DNA of 38,794 bases from Chthonomonas sp. UBA6659 (GTDB lineage Bacteria; Armatimonadota; Fimbriimonadia; Fimbriimonadales; Fimbriimonadaceae): positions 1 to 38,794 of the forward strand of contig DKKT01000043.1 in NCBI GenBank assembly GCA_002455425.1. The letters are read 5' to 3'. Both the position numbers and the translations under genes were made by a program. Position 1 is the first letter of the stretch; each line of letters begins with the position of its first letter. Below the pieces are notes generated by a model, which did not search any database, was not told where the DNA came from, and saw only the letters and a program-made list of their open reading frames with translations. This document shows positions 23,772-33,432 of the stretch, in pieces.

Positions 23772-25232
23772 ATGCCGCGCAATCCGGGAGACCGCATCGT
23801 TGGAGTCGAAACCGAATTCGGGTGCTTGGTCGCCGACGAATCGCTTGGCAGTCCCGAAGCCGCCGCCGAACTCATCAAGGACTACCTCTTCTATGAACTG
23901 AAGGTCGGGGCCGTCGACCTTCACGCTCGGGACGAGGTCTTCGAGCCCTCGCGATCCGGCGGCTTCCTCATCAACGGCGCACGCCTCTATATCGACGCGG
24001 TCGGGTCGCACCTCGAGTACGCGACCGCCGAGTGCCGTCTCCTTCGTGATCTCGTCGCCAACGATCGCGCCGGACAACGTCTCATCGTCCGCGCGATCCG
24101 TGAGCTCGGTCTTCAAGATCAGGTGTTCGTCTACAACAACAGCGTCGATCACTTCGGCGGGCACACGTTCGGTTGCCACGAGAACTACTTGGTCCGAATG
24201 GACGAGGATTTCTTTGGGTATCGGGCCCACCTGTTCTATCCGTTTCTCGTCACGCGTCAAATCTTCGCCGGCGTCGGCCGAGTCGGAGGCCATGTTCTCG
24301 CCAATACCGGCTCACGGCCCAGCTACCAGGAAGTGATCGAGAACCCGATCGACTACATCTGGGTCAGCAACATCTACAGTGTCTTCCCCGATGAGGCCAT
24401 TCGTTTCCAGCTCAGCCAACGAGCCGACCACATCCTTAAGACCGTGGCGAGCCGGGTTCGCTTCAACCGCGCACTGATCAATCCGAAGTGGGAGCATTAC
24501 TACTCGCACGACGGTATGCAGCGGCTCCACTTGCTCTTCGGCGAATCCAATCAGAACGAGTTCGCATACGCCCTAAAAGTCGGGACGACGTCGATCGTGC
24601 TCCGTCTCCTCGAGGAGTTCGCCGTGCCCGAAGATCTGACGCTCGCCGCCCCGCTTCACGCCCTCCGGGACGTCAGCCGCGATGCCCACTACCACTGGAA
24701 AGTGACGATGGGCGACGGGAGTGAATCCGACGCGATCGCGGTCCAGCGTCGCTACCTCGAGCTTGCCCAACGGTACCGGGGCGAGACGACGGAAACCGAC
24801 TGGGTGCTCGATCGATGGGCCGAGACCGTCGACGGCCTCGCACGCGACCCACGGTCGATGGCGGCTCAGATCGACTGGGTCGCCAAGCTCGGCATCGTCG
24901 AGTCCTACCTTGCGGAAGAGGGTCTTGGGTGGGACGACGACGCCCTCCACTCGATCGACCTCGAGTACCACAACATCGACCCGGCTCAGAGCCTATTCCA
25001 CGCCCTGCAGGAAATGGGTCAGACCGAACGCGTGATCGACGACCTCGATATCGTGGACGCGATGACTGAGCCGCCGACGAATACCCGCGCCCTCGGAAGG
25101 TCCCAACTCGTCCGACAGGTGTTGGAGAGACGCAACCCGAAGTTCTACGCATTCGATTGGAACGGGGCCTCGATCGAGCGCCACGTGTACATTGAAATGC
25201 CCGACCCGTTCGAAACCTACCGACAGGCCTGA
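23772..25232 (+). CDS. Pup ligase/deamidase family protein (PafA/Dop)
   Basis: Protein of 486 residues. ATG 23772 follows GGAGG by four bases; an upstream TTG at 23748 is rejected. It belongs to the glutamine-synthetase-like family that attaches Pup to proteins (PafA) or deamidates Pup and removes it (Dop). Motifs: GVETEFG (residues 11-17, ATP/Mg site), NGARLYIDAVGSHLEYATAE with Asp75 matching the catalytic Asp of PafA, VYNNSVDHFGG, GCHENYL, PFLVTRQIFAG, FQLSQRADHI and LHLLFGESNQNEFAYALKVG. Between the first two motifs it is longer than mycobacterial PafA, recalling the Dop loop, while the VGSH-EYATAEC wording is PafA-like. It also has an extra stretch around residues 180-210. No pup, proteasome or Mpa/ARC gene is adjacent. 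It is coupled to the next gene by a TGATG overlap. Confidence 0.9.
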   Translation: MPRNPGDRIVGVETEFGCLVADESLGSPEAAAELIKDYLFYELKVGAVDLHARDEVFEPSRSGGFLINGARLYIDAVGSHLEYATAECRLLRDLVANDRAGQRLIVRAIRELGLQDQVFVYNNSVDHFGGHTFGCHENYLVRMDEDFFGYRAHLFYPFLVTRQIFAGVGRVGGHVLANTGSRPSYQEVIENPIDYIWVSNIYSVFPDEAIRFQLSQRADHILKTVASRVRFNRALINPKWEHYYSHDGMQRLHLLFGESNQNEFAYALKVGTTSIVLRLLEEFAVPEDLTLAAPLHALRDVSRDAHYHWKVTMGDGSESDAIAVQRRYLELAQRYRGETTETDWVLDRWAETVDGLARDPRSMAAQIDWVAKLGIVESYLAEEGLGWDDDALHSIDLEYHNIDPAQSLFHALQEMGQTERVIDDLDIVDAMTEPPTNTRALGRSQLVRQVLERRNPKFYAFDWNGASIERHVYIEMPDPFETYRQA

Positions 25233-25726
25233 TGCGTTACTACGTGATCGCCCGTGATGGGAGGAAGTTCGGACCGGCCGATCTCGAAACGCTGAGCCAG
25301 TGGGCTCTCGAGGGCCGGGTCGCGCGCGACACGTATTTGGAGGACGAGTTTTCTGGCGAGCGGATTCGCGCGGGGGAGGTCGTCGGCATCAACTTCCCTC
25401 CGGCGGCACCGCTCGCGCCACCGACCGACTGGTCGAAGCCCCCGGAATTCGGGGTCGGCAACACCGCCACGGTCGGCACCAACCCGGGTTCGAACGAATT
25501 GGCTCTGGCTTGGGTTTTTGCCGTGCTGTCCATCGTCCTCTGTTTCGCCTACGGATGCCTGGCGATCGCGTTCGGTCCCTTGGCGCTCTACTTCGCGAAG
25601 AAAGCCGAGGCCAACGGAGCCAACGCGACCGGACCAAGAGTGGTGGCATGGATCGCGATCGGATTGGGAACGCTGTTCGTGCTCGCGATGGTCGTGCTCT
25701 TCACGTTCGCGTTCAGCGCCGGCTGA
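25232..25726 (+). CDS. GYF_2 (DUF4339) domain membrane protein
   Basis: Protein of 164 residues. The N-terminal 50 residues are a GYF_2 domain: MRYYVIARDGRKFGPADLET with the YYV...G..FGP.....L pattern. A proline-rich linker follows, then two membrane segments with a YGCLAIAFGPLALYFAKKAEA hairpin between them, of the DUF4190 type. GYF_2 domains probably bind proline-rich peptides. Its ATG overlaps the stop of the PafA/Dop-like gene, so the two are translationally coupled, though no functional link is known. Confidence 0.85.
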   Translation: MRYYVIARDGRKFGPADLETLSQWALEGRVARDTYLEDEFSGERIRAGEVVGINFPPAAPLAPPTDWSKPPEFGVGNTATVGTNPGSNELALAWVFAVLSIVLCFAYGCLAIAFGPLALYFAKKAEANGANATGPRVVAWIAIGLGTLFVLAMVVLFTFAFSAG

Positions 25727-25770
25727 GGATGGAGCGGCGGGCCAATCCCTGGCCCGCCGAGAGGCATACG

Positions 25771-27042
25771 CTAAGCCTGAAGTTTTTCGTAGAGCAGCCG
25801 CTCAAGTTCGTTTCGAACCGGCTCGCACTCGATCTTCTCGAGCACTTCCGCCGCAAAAGCGTAGACGAGAATCGCTCGGGCTTGGGTTTCATCGATGCCT
25901 CGAGACCGAAGGTAGAACAGCGCGTCCGAACGCAACTGTCCGACGGTCGCCCCATGGGTGCATTTGACGTCGTCGGCAAAGATCTCCAGCTGCGGCTTCG
26001 AGTTCATCGTCGCCGACGGCGACAGGAGGATCGCTTGGTTCGTCTGCTTCGCGTCGGTCTTCTGGGCATCGAGGTGAACGAAGATCTTCCCGTTGAACAC
26101 CGCCATCGCCTGGTCATCGAGGACGTGTTTGTAGACCTCGAAGCTGTCGCAATGGGGAAACGCGTGGTCGAGCCGGGTGTGGTTGTCGCACACCTGCCCG
26201 CCATTCTGGACGACGACGCCATCCATGCGGCAGTGCAGGTTCGAACCGTTCAAGAAGATGTTGAGGTCGTTGCGCGTGAGCTTGCCGCCATAGGTCACGC
26301 TGAACGTGTTGAGGCTGCTGTCTCCCTCTTGCCGAATCTCGGTCAGGGCGATGTGGAGTGCCTGCTCGCTCTCGCGCTGGACCTTCACATGTTCGACGTG
26401 GGCGTTCGCTGCCACCGTCCCTTCGGTGACCGCGCAGGTGAACGTCACCCCTTCTCCGATGGTAGCGTACGTTTCGACGATCGTCGCCTCGGCCTCGGAG
26501 TGGGCAAGTATGAACAACCTCGGGAACGCCGCGACCGCCTCCGCACCGGCAATCGTCACGTGGAGAATCTCGATTGCGGGCTCGATCACCGCACCGCGAG
26601 CCAATTCGATCATGACCGCCTCGGCGTGACAGGCCGCGTTCAAAGCAGAAAACGGTGTCGCGTCGATCGCCGCGACCGAGCCGATGCGCTCGCGATCCGT
26701 CGGCGTGAGTCGATCACCAAAGCGCACGTCCAAGCCGGGAATGCCGAGCCGGCACCATTCTGGCGCGATCTGGCCATCGACAAGCACGATCCGAGGGCCG
26801 TCAGCGATAAGCCAAGCGTCAAGGTCGAGCTGCGCCACATCGGTCGCGGAGGCCGCCACGAACGAGGTCTCGGCGAGTTCGCGAAGCGACGTGTACTTCC
26901 ACTCTTCGTGCCGAGTCGTCGGGATTCCGGACCGACGGAAGGCCTCGAGACCCGCCGCTCGGAGCGGTGTCGGCGGCAACGCCGAGGCGATCTGCGTGAG
27001 CGAATCAAGCCCGACGGCAGGGGCTTCCAGACTCACGCTCAT
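25771..27042 (-). CDS. sufD: SufD, Fe-S cluster assembly scaffold subunit
   Basis: Protein of 423 residues, normal for SufD. It works in the cytoplasm with SufB and the SufC ATPase to build Fe-S clusters. Marks: RHEEWKYTSLREL near residue 44, the long beta-helix core, and the C-terminal IFADDVKCTHGATVGQL with the conserved cysteine and histidine, followed by QLRSDALFYLRSRGI. Its start overlaps the sufC stop by four bases (ATGA). Confidence 0.96.
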   Translation of the reverse strand: MSVSLEAPAVGLDSLTQIASALPPTPLRAAGLEAFRRSGIPTTRHEEWKYTSLRELAETSFVAASATDVAQLDLDAWLIADGPRIVLVDGQIAPEWCRLGIPGLDVRFGDRLTPTDRERIGSVAAIDATPFSALNAACHAEAVMIELARGAVIEPAIEILHVTIAGAEAVAAFPRLFILAHSEAEATIVETYATIGEGVTFTCAVTEGTVAANAHVEHVKVQRESEQALHIALTEIRQEGDSSLNTFSVTYGGKLTRNDLNIFLNGSNLHCRMDGVVVQNGGQVCDNHTRLDHAFPHCDSFEVYKHVLDDQAMAVFNGKIFVHLDAQKTDAKQTNQAILLSPSATMNSKPQLEIFADDVKCTHGATVGQLRSDALFYLRSRGIDETQARAILVYAFAAEVLEKIECEPVRNELERLLYEKLQA

Positions 27043-27803
27043 CCTCGGGCTCCGGCAGCCAGTTCCTCTTCGATCCAGCCGTAGCCCTTCGCTTCGAGCT
27101 CATGGGCGAGCTCCTTTCCTCCTGACTTCACGATCCGGCCATCCATGAGGATGTGCACGAAGTCCGGGACGATGTAGTTGAGGAGCCGCTGATAGTGGGT
27201 GATGACCAGGAATCCACGCTCGGGCGATCGGAGGGCATTGACGCCGTCGGCGACAGTCTTGAGGGCGTCGATGTCGAGTCCGGAGTCCGTCTCGTCGAGG
27301 ACACAGAGTCGGGGTTCAAGCACCGCCATCTGGAAGATCTCGTTCCGCTTCTTCTCGCCACCCGAGAAGCCTTCGTTGACGCTGCGCGTTAGGAGGTCGC
27401 CCTCGAGGTGGAGGAGCTTGATCTTCTCCTTGATGAACGTCATGAACTCAAGGGCGTCCATCTCGGACTCGCCCCGCGCCTGTCGCTTCGCGTTTACGGC
27501 TGCCCGGAGGAAGTAGCTGTTGCTCACGCCCGGAATCTCGACCGGATACTGGAACGCCATGAACAGGCCCTGGTGGGCGCGCTCCTCGGGATCGAGTTCG
27601 AGCAGCTCCTCCCCGTCGAAAAGGACCTGTCCGGACGTGATGTCGTACCCATCGCGACCCGCGAGCACATTCGCAAGGGTGCTCTTTCCGGAGCCGTTCG
27701 GCCCCATGATCGCGTGAACTTCACCCGATCGGACGGTGAGATCGATTCCCTTGAGAATCGGCTTGTCTTCGACGCCTGCGTGCAACTGCTTGATTTGGAG
27801 CAT
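27039..27803 (-). CDS. sufC: SufC, Fe-S assembly ATPase
   Basis: Protein of 254 residues. ATPase of the SufBCD complex. Walker A GPNGSGKST begins near residue 35, the signature is FSGGEKKR near residue 148, Walker B is LCVLDETDSGLD and the H-loop ITHYQR. GAGGAAACC precedes the ATG. It heads a sufC-sufD pair. sufB, normally adjacent, is not in the window; the next gene upstream is on the other strand, so sufB must be elsewhere. Confidence 0.97.
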   Translation of the reverse strand: MLQIKQLHAGVEDKPILKGIDLTVRSGEVHAIMGPNGSGKSTLANVLAGRDGYDITSGQVLFDGEELLELDPEERAHQGLFMAFQYPVEIPGVSNSYFLRAAVNAKRQARGESEMDALEFMTFIKEKIKLLHLEGDLLTRSVNEGFSGGEKKRNEIFQMAVLEPRLCVLDETDSGLDIDALKTVADGVNALRSPERGFLVITHYQRLLNYIVPDFVHILMDGRIVKSGGKELAHELEAKGYGWIEEELAAGARG

Positions 27804-27869
27804 GGTTTCCTCAATGGCGTTCTACGCGACGAAGGATCACCCCATCATCCGCCCGCGAGAATCTTTACA

Positions 27870-27875
27870 ATTTTA
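27870..27875 (-). promoter_or_regulatory. possible extended -10 box for sufCD
   Basis: On the minus strand TGC-TAAAAT ends at 27870, 67 bases before the sufC ATG. This is a good extended -10 element, but no convincing -35 lies 17 bases upstream. Confidence 0.35.
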
Positions 27876-27949
27876 GCATGATTCCAGATGGAGCAGCCGC
27901 TGATATGAGACTGCATTATGTCTGGCATATAGTCACAAAAGTGCAGGCT

Positions 27950-27981
27950 CAGAGGAAAGCTCTGTGCGTGCCCCGCACGCA
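27950..27981 (+). other. two small hairpins in the leader of the PEP-CTERM gene
   Basis: CAGAG-GAAAG-CTCTG is followed within a few bases by a perfect TGCGTGC/GCACGCA hairpin (27965-27971 and 27975-27981, loop CCC). Both lie 25-55 bases before the start codon and may form the 5' untranslated region. Confidence 0.4.
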
Positions 27982-28005
27982 GAATCTTGTTTCTTGAGGT
28001 CTTTC

Positions 28006-28680
28006 ATGAAAAGTCAGTTCAGATTCGCTCTTCTTGTCGCCTGTAGTTCGGCGAGCCTGGCGGCCCAGGCCATCGTCATCACCCAGAACGTCGACAACAA
28101 CACCATCACACCTGGAAACTCCGTTTCCTGCAACGCCGGCGGCCTTCATGTGGACAACTGGTACGCCCGTGGTTTCAACCTTGCCGACTACGGCATCACC
28201 CAGCCGTTCCAGGTCAGTTCGGTGCGCTTCGGCGTCGAGGCCGCTTCCAGCCCCGCAGGCTTCCAGAGCATCACGGTGAACCTGTATGACGGGTACTCGA
28301 CGTCCGGTGCGAATCTGCTTCCGGGCACGCTCGTCGGGTCATCGACCTTCAACCTCGCCAACGGTGCCACGTTCTTCCACGTCGAGAACGTCAGCGCGCT
28401 GATCACTTCGGGGCGCGTCGTCGCCGAAGTGTTCACGCCGAACGGCCAATCCGCGGGCAATGGCTTCTTCATCGGATCCAACCCCAACGGGCAGACGGGT
28501 CCGAGCTACATCAAGGCGCCGGATTGCGGTGTGACTTCGCTGACGAACCTCGGCGCCATTGGCTTTGGGGGCATGCACGAGTTGATCTGCATCGACGGCC
28601 AGCCCGTTCCTGAGCCCGCCACGCTTGCCGTGCTCGGACTCGGAGCCATCGCCGTCCTCCGCCGACGCCGCCGCAAGTAA
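28006..28680 (+). CDS. PEP-CTERM sorting-signal protein
   Basis: Protein of 224 residues. ATG 28006 follows GAGG by seven bases; the GTG at 27964 would start inside the leader hairpins. Signal peptide MKSQFRFALLVACSSASLAAQA, then a beta-rich secreted domain (ITVNLYDGYSTSGANLLPG). The C-terminus is a full PEP-CTERM tail: VPEPATLAVLGLGAIAVL followed by RRRRRK, which exosortase (EpsH/XrtA type) recognises and cleaves. It is probably an extracellular or matrix-associated protein of unknown role. No exosortase gene is in the window. Confidence 0.93.
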   Translation: MKSQFRFALLVACSSASLAAQAIVITQNVDNNTITPGNSVSCNAGGLHVDNWYARGFNLADYGITQPFQVSSVRFGVEAASSPAGFQSITVNLYDGYSTSGANLLPGTLVGSSTFNLANGATFFHVENVSALITSGRVVAEVFTPNGQSAGNGFFIGSNPNGQTGPSYIKAPDCGVTSLTNLGAIGFGGMHELICIDGQPVPEPATLAVLGLGAIAVLRRRRRK

Positions 28681-28700
28681 GCGTCAAATCCTCCTCCCAT

Positions 28701-28730
28701 TGCCTCCGAACGCGACCGCGCTCGGAGGCA
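28701..28730. terminator. hairpin between PEP-CTERM and ABC exporter genes
   Basis: Fourteen-base arms (28701-28714 and 28717-28730) with one mismatch, TGCCTCCGA pairing with TCGGAGGCA, followed on the plus strand by TTGTCTTGTT. It ends eight bases before the stop of the convergent exporter gene. Confidence 0.75.
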
Positions 28731-28738
28731 TTGTCTTG

Positions 28739-30517
<1,779 letters not shown>

Positions 30518-30646
30518 GGTTGGCTTGAGTCCGCGGCAATGCTCGGCGATGGCACGATCTGTGCATCGACGGCGTTTACCCATTGAAGGAGCGCGACCGG
30601 GGTCCGGGTACCCTCGTGAGCGCATCGCGTGACGAGGAGAACGATT

Positions 30647-31657
30647 TTGACGAAGAAGATTGGAATTCTAGGATTGTGTGCGACCGCCCTTGCGGTCGCA
30701 GGCTGCGGCAGCAAGAACGATGGCCTTGCCAACGTCGGGGGAGAGGAGATCTCGCTGCAGGAGTTTCGCGAGTATCTCGAGATCATGCCCAATGCGCGCG
30801 TCTCGGTTCAGGGCCAGGTCGCCCGACTCCCGGTGATGGATACCCTCGGGTTCCAAGCGATGCAGGATCTCGTCGGATATAAAATTCTCATGCAACTCGC
30901 GGCAGACGAGGGGGTGCTCCCCACGCCCGCCGACGTCGCGAAAGAACTCACCTTCCGAACCCAGCTCGATCCCGCCTTCGTGAACAACCTTACGTCCACC
31001 GGTTTGACGCTCGCCCAGGTTCGGGACAGCCTCAAAATCGACTTGGCCCGCGAGCGGCTTCTGACCAAGGGCATCACCGTCACGAAGGAAGATGCGGAGC
31101 AGTACATCAAGGATAACCCCCGCCAATTCGTCGAGCCGGCCACGGCGCAAAGCTACGTCATCGTCGTCAGCAGCGAGGCGGCCCGAGATCAAGTCGATCG
31201 GGACCTCGCGGGCGGCGAGCCGTTCAAGCAGGTCGCGATGCGGTCCAGCGAGTTGGACAACGCCAAAGCCACCGAGGGTCGCTTCCAATACACGGTCCTG
31301 AGTCAGTACCCGAGCGACATCCGCCCGATCATCGAGCGCACGCCGGAATTGAAACAGACCGAATGGATCAAGTTCGATCGCGGCTTCGCGAAGTTCTACG
31401 TCGAGTCGAAGACCCCCGAAAAGCCGGTCAGTATGGACGACAACCGAAAGGAGCAGCTGCGGCGACAACTCGCGCTCCAATATGGGCAGGCAGCCAGCGA
31501 TCTCGATCGGCGTCTCGTCGATAAGCTCAAGGAGAGCAAGGTCAACGTCGGCTACAAGTCGATGAGCAAGCGTTGGGACGAGTATGCGGCCGAGGTCACG
31601 AAGCGCGGCGAACTTGAGAAGCCGAACCAGTCCACGTCGAAAACGGACTCCAAGTAG
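30647..31657 (+). CDS. SurA/PrsA-like peptidyl-prolyl isomerase lipoprotein
   Basis: Protein of 336 residues. TTG 30647 is chosen because AGGAG lies seven bases before it and it gives the signal peptide LTKKIGILGLCATALAVAGC (lipobox Cys20); the GTG at 30629 lies upstream of that site. After it comes a SurA-N-like helical domain (VGGEEISLQEFREYLEIM, DLVGYKILMQLAADEGVLPT, SLKIDLARERLLTKG) and a degenerate parvulin-like part (QSYVIVVSSEAARDQVDRDL). Such proteins help fold exported proteins. Whether the isomerase domain is active is doubtful. Confidence 0.75.
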   Translation: MTKKIGILGLCATALAVAGCGSKNDGLANVGGEEISLQEFREYLEIMPNARVSVQGQVARLPVMDTLGFQAMQDLVGYKILMQLAADEGVLPTPADVAKELTFRTQLDPAFVNNLTSTGLTLAQVRDSLKIDLARERLLTKGITVTKEDAEQYIKDNPRQFVEPATAQSYVIVVSSEAARDQVDRDLAGGEPFKQVAMRSSELDNAKATEGRFQYTVLSQYPSDIRPIIERTPELKQTEWIKFDRGFAKFYVESKTPEKPVSMDDNRKEQLRRQLALQYGQAASDLDRRLVDKLKESKVNVGYKSMSKRWDEYAAEVTKRGELEKPNQSTSKTDSK

Positions 31658-31665
31658 GTCGGCAT

Positions 31666-31698
31666 GCGGCGAGGCCCAGGCTCCCTGGGCCTCGCCGC
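31666..31698. terminator. strong hairpin after the foldase-like gene
   Basis: Perfect 15-bp stem (31666-31680 with 31684-31698), CTC loop, followed on the plus strand by GTTCTT. It lies between two convergent genes and can serve both. Confidence 0.85.
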
Positions 31699-31702
31699 GT
31701 TC

Positions 31703-33265
31703 TTAGTGGGGGGCGAGGGCGAACTCGAACGACGTACCCTGTCCCTGCACGCTCGTAGCCCGGACCCAACCCCCGTGGCGAACGACGATGCGTTTGACCG
31801 TCGCCAGGCCAATTCCCGAACCCTCGAACTCCTGCCTGGCGTGGAAGCGCTGAAACGGCTCGAACAACTTCGAGGCATAACGCATGTCGAATCCGACCCC
31901 GTTATCGCCCACGACGATCGACTCGGGGCTTGAGCCGCGCATGACTTGGATCCGACCAGGACGGCCGTGCGTGAATTTCCAGGCGTTGTCGAGGAGATTC
32001 TCGAGCAGGATTCGGGTCAACCCCGAGTCGCCCTCGATCCGTAACTCCGGCTCGATCTCGAAGACGCACGTTCGATCCCTTGAGCGAACCCGGAGTTGCT
32101 GGACGATCTCCTCGGTCATCGCGGTGAGATCGATCGATTCCCGATGAAGCGGGGTACGCGCCACCCGCGACAGGCGCAGGAGGTCGTCGATCAACTGGTT
32201 CATCCCCTTCGCGGCGCTACGGATACGATCGATCATCTCGGTTCCCTCGGCTCCGATCGTCGCCCCGTAGTCTTCGAGGAGGAGATAGGCCATGGCATCG
32301 ACCGCTCGCAACGGACCTCGAAGGTCGTGGGAGACCGAGTAGGTGAAGGCTTCGAGTTCCCGATTCGCCGACTCCAGCTCGGCCGCGCGTTCAGCGAGAT
32401 CCTGATGGAGGCGAGCGATCTCGGCTTCGGCCGCTTTGCGAACCGAGATGTCGGAATGGGTTCCGACGACGCGGAGCGGACGCCGATCTTCGGACCACGA
32501 GAGGACTTTCCCCCTGGCCTGGATCCACTTGTAGGATCCGTCCTTGCAGCGCATTCGGAACTCGGCGGCGTAGGCCGGCACCTCTTGGTGGAAGTGGCGC
32601 TGGAGGGCGGCCAAGGTCGCGTCGAGGTCAGCCGGATGAAGGCGGGACGCCCACGCATCGAAGGTGTTCGGGATTTCGTCCTCCTCGTAACCGATCATCT
32701 CCTTCCATCGGGCCGAGAAGAACGTCTGGTTGGTGACGGGATCCCAATCCCACACCCCGTCCCCGCTCCCTTCGAGCGCGAAGCGCCAGCGCTCCTCGCT
32801 GATCTGCATCGCACGCTGGAACTCCTCTGTTCGGGCCCGAAGCTGGGCTTCGATCTCCTCGAGCGCTTGGCGAGCAGCTTCCGCCGACGCGACGTGGGAA
32901 CTGACGTCGATGACGATCGTCTCGATGACCGACTCGCCGCCGAAGAGGGTTGGCCGCGAGAAAACCTCGGCCACGAAGTCGGTGCCATCGTCGCGCCGAA
33001 TCCGATATTCCTGAGTCCCCAGCTGGACCGACGGATCGCCGAGACGTCGGATGCGCTCCGACCACACCGGCTCCATCTCCGGCGGCAAGAACTCAGTCAC
33101 CGAGCGGCCGATCAGGGCGTCTGGCGTGGCCACCCCCATCTGGCGAGCGAGAGCGGGGTTCGCGTGCAGGATGATGCCGTCGCGCCACAGGAGAGCGGGA
33201 TGCTCGGCTCGATCGAGCAACTGGCGCTGGCGGCTGCACTCTTCGACAAGGTACGCGTCACTCAC
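31703..33265 (-). CDS. PAS-domain sensor histidine kinase
   Basis: Protein of 520 residues. GTG 33265 is preferred, with GGGGG five bases upstream, over TTG 33277. Domains in order: a PAS domain, residues about 15-125 (ALLWRDGIILHANPALARQM); a PAS_3 domain, 155-285 (DGVWDWDPVTNQTFFSARWK); a HisKA domain with the phospho-acceptor in YSVSHDLRGPLRAV near His313; and an HATPase with N-box LENLLDNAWKFT, DNGVGFD and GSGIGLATVKRI. There are no membrane segments, so it is a cytoplasmic sensor of the phytochrome-like H-box type. No response regulator is adjacent, making it an orphan kinase. It is divergent from the selenoprotein candidate. Confidence 0.93.
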   Translation of the reverse strand: MSDAYLVEECSRQRQLLDRAEHPALLWRDGIILHANPALARQMGVATPDALIGRSVTEFLPPEMEPVWSERIRRLGDPSVQLGTQEYRIRRDDGTDFVAEVFSRPTLFGGESVIETIVIDVSSHVASAEAARQALEEIEAQLRARTEEFQRAMQISEERWRFALEGSGDGVWDWDPVTNQTFFSARWKEMIGYEEDEIPNTFDAWASRLHPADLDATLAALQRHFHQEVPAYAAEFRMRCKDGSYKWIQARGKVLSWSEDRRPLRVVGTHSDISVRKAAEAEIARLHQDLAERAAELESANRELEAFTYSVSHDLRGPLRAVDAMAYLLLEDYGATIGAEGTEMIDRIRSAAKGMNQLIDDLLRLSRVARTPLHRESIDLTAMTEEIVQQLRVRSRDRTCVFEIEPELRIEGDSGLTRILLENLLDNAWKFTHGRPGRIQVMRGSSPESIVVGDNGVGFDMRYASKLFEPFQRFHARQEFEGSGIGLATVKRIVVRHGGWVRATSVQGQGTSFEFALAPH

Positions 33266-33432
33266 GAGACCCCCCAAAAGCTATCGTCATGATACGACGG
33301 GAAACGCAACAATGGCTGCCCTTTGGCGGTGGATTGTCGCAGATTGTGCGGAGTTTGTCGACTGCGCACATCCGGCTCCAACCCGTCTGCGGATAGAATG
33401 AACTCAGTCTTGCAAGACTCGGAGGTGAACTC

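Noticed and set aside
27920..27945. Sigma54-type site (TGGCA) before the PEP-CTERM gene
   Set aside because: No GC doublet at the required distance follows TGGCA.
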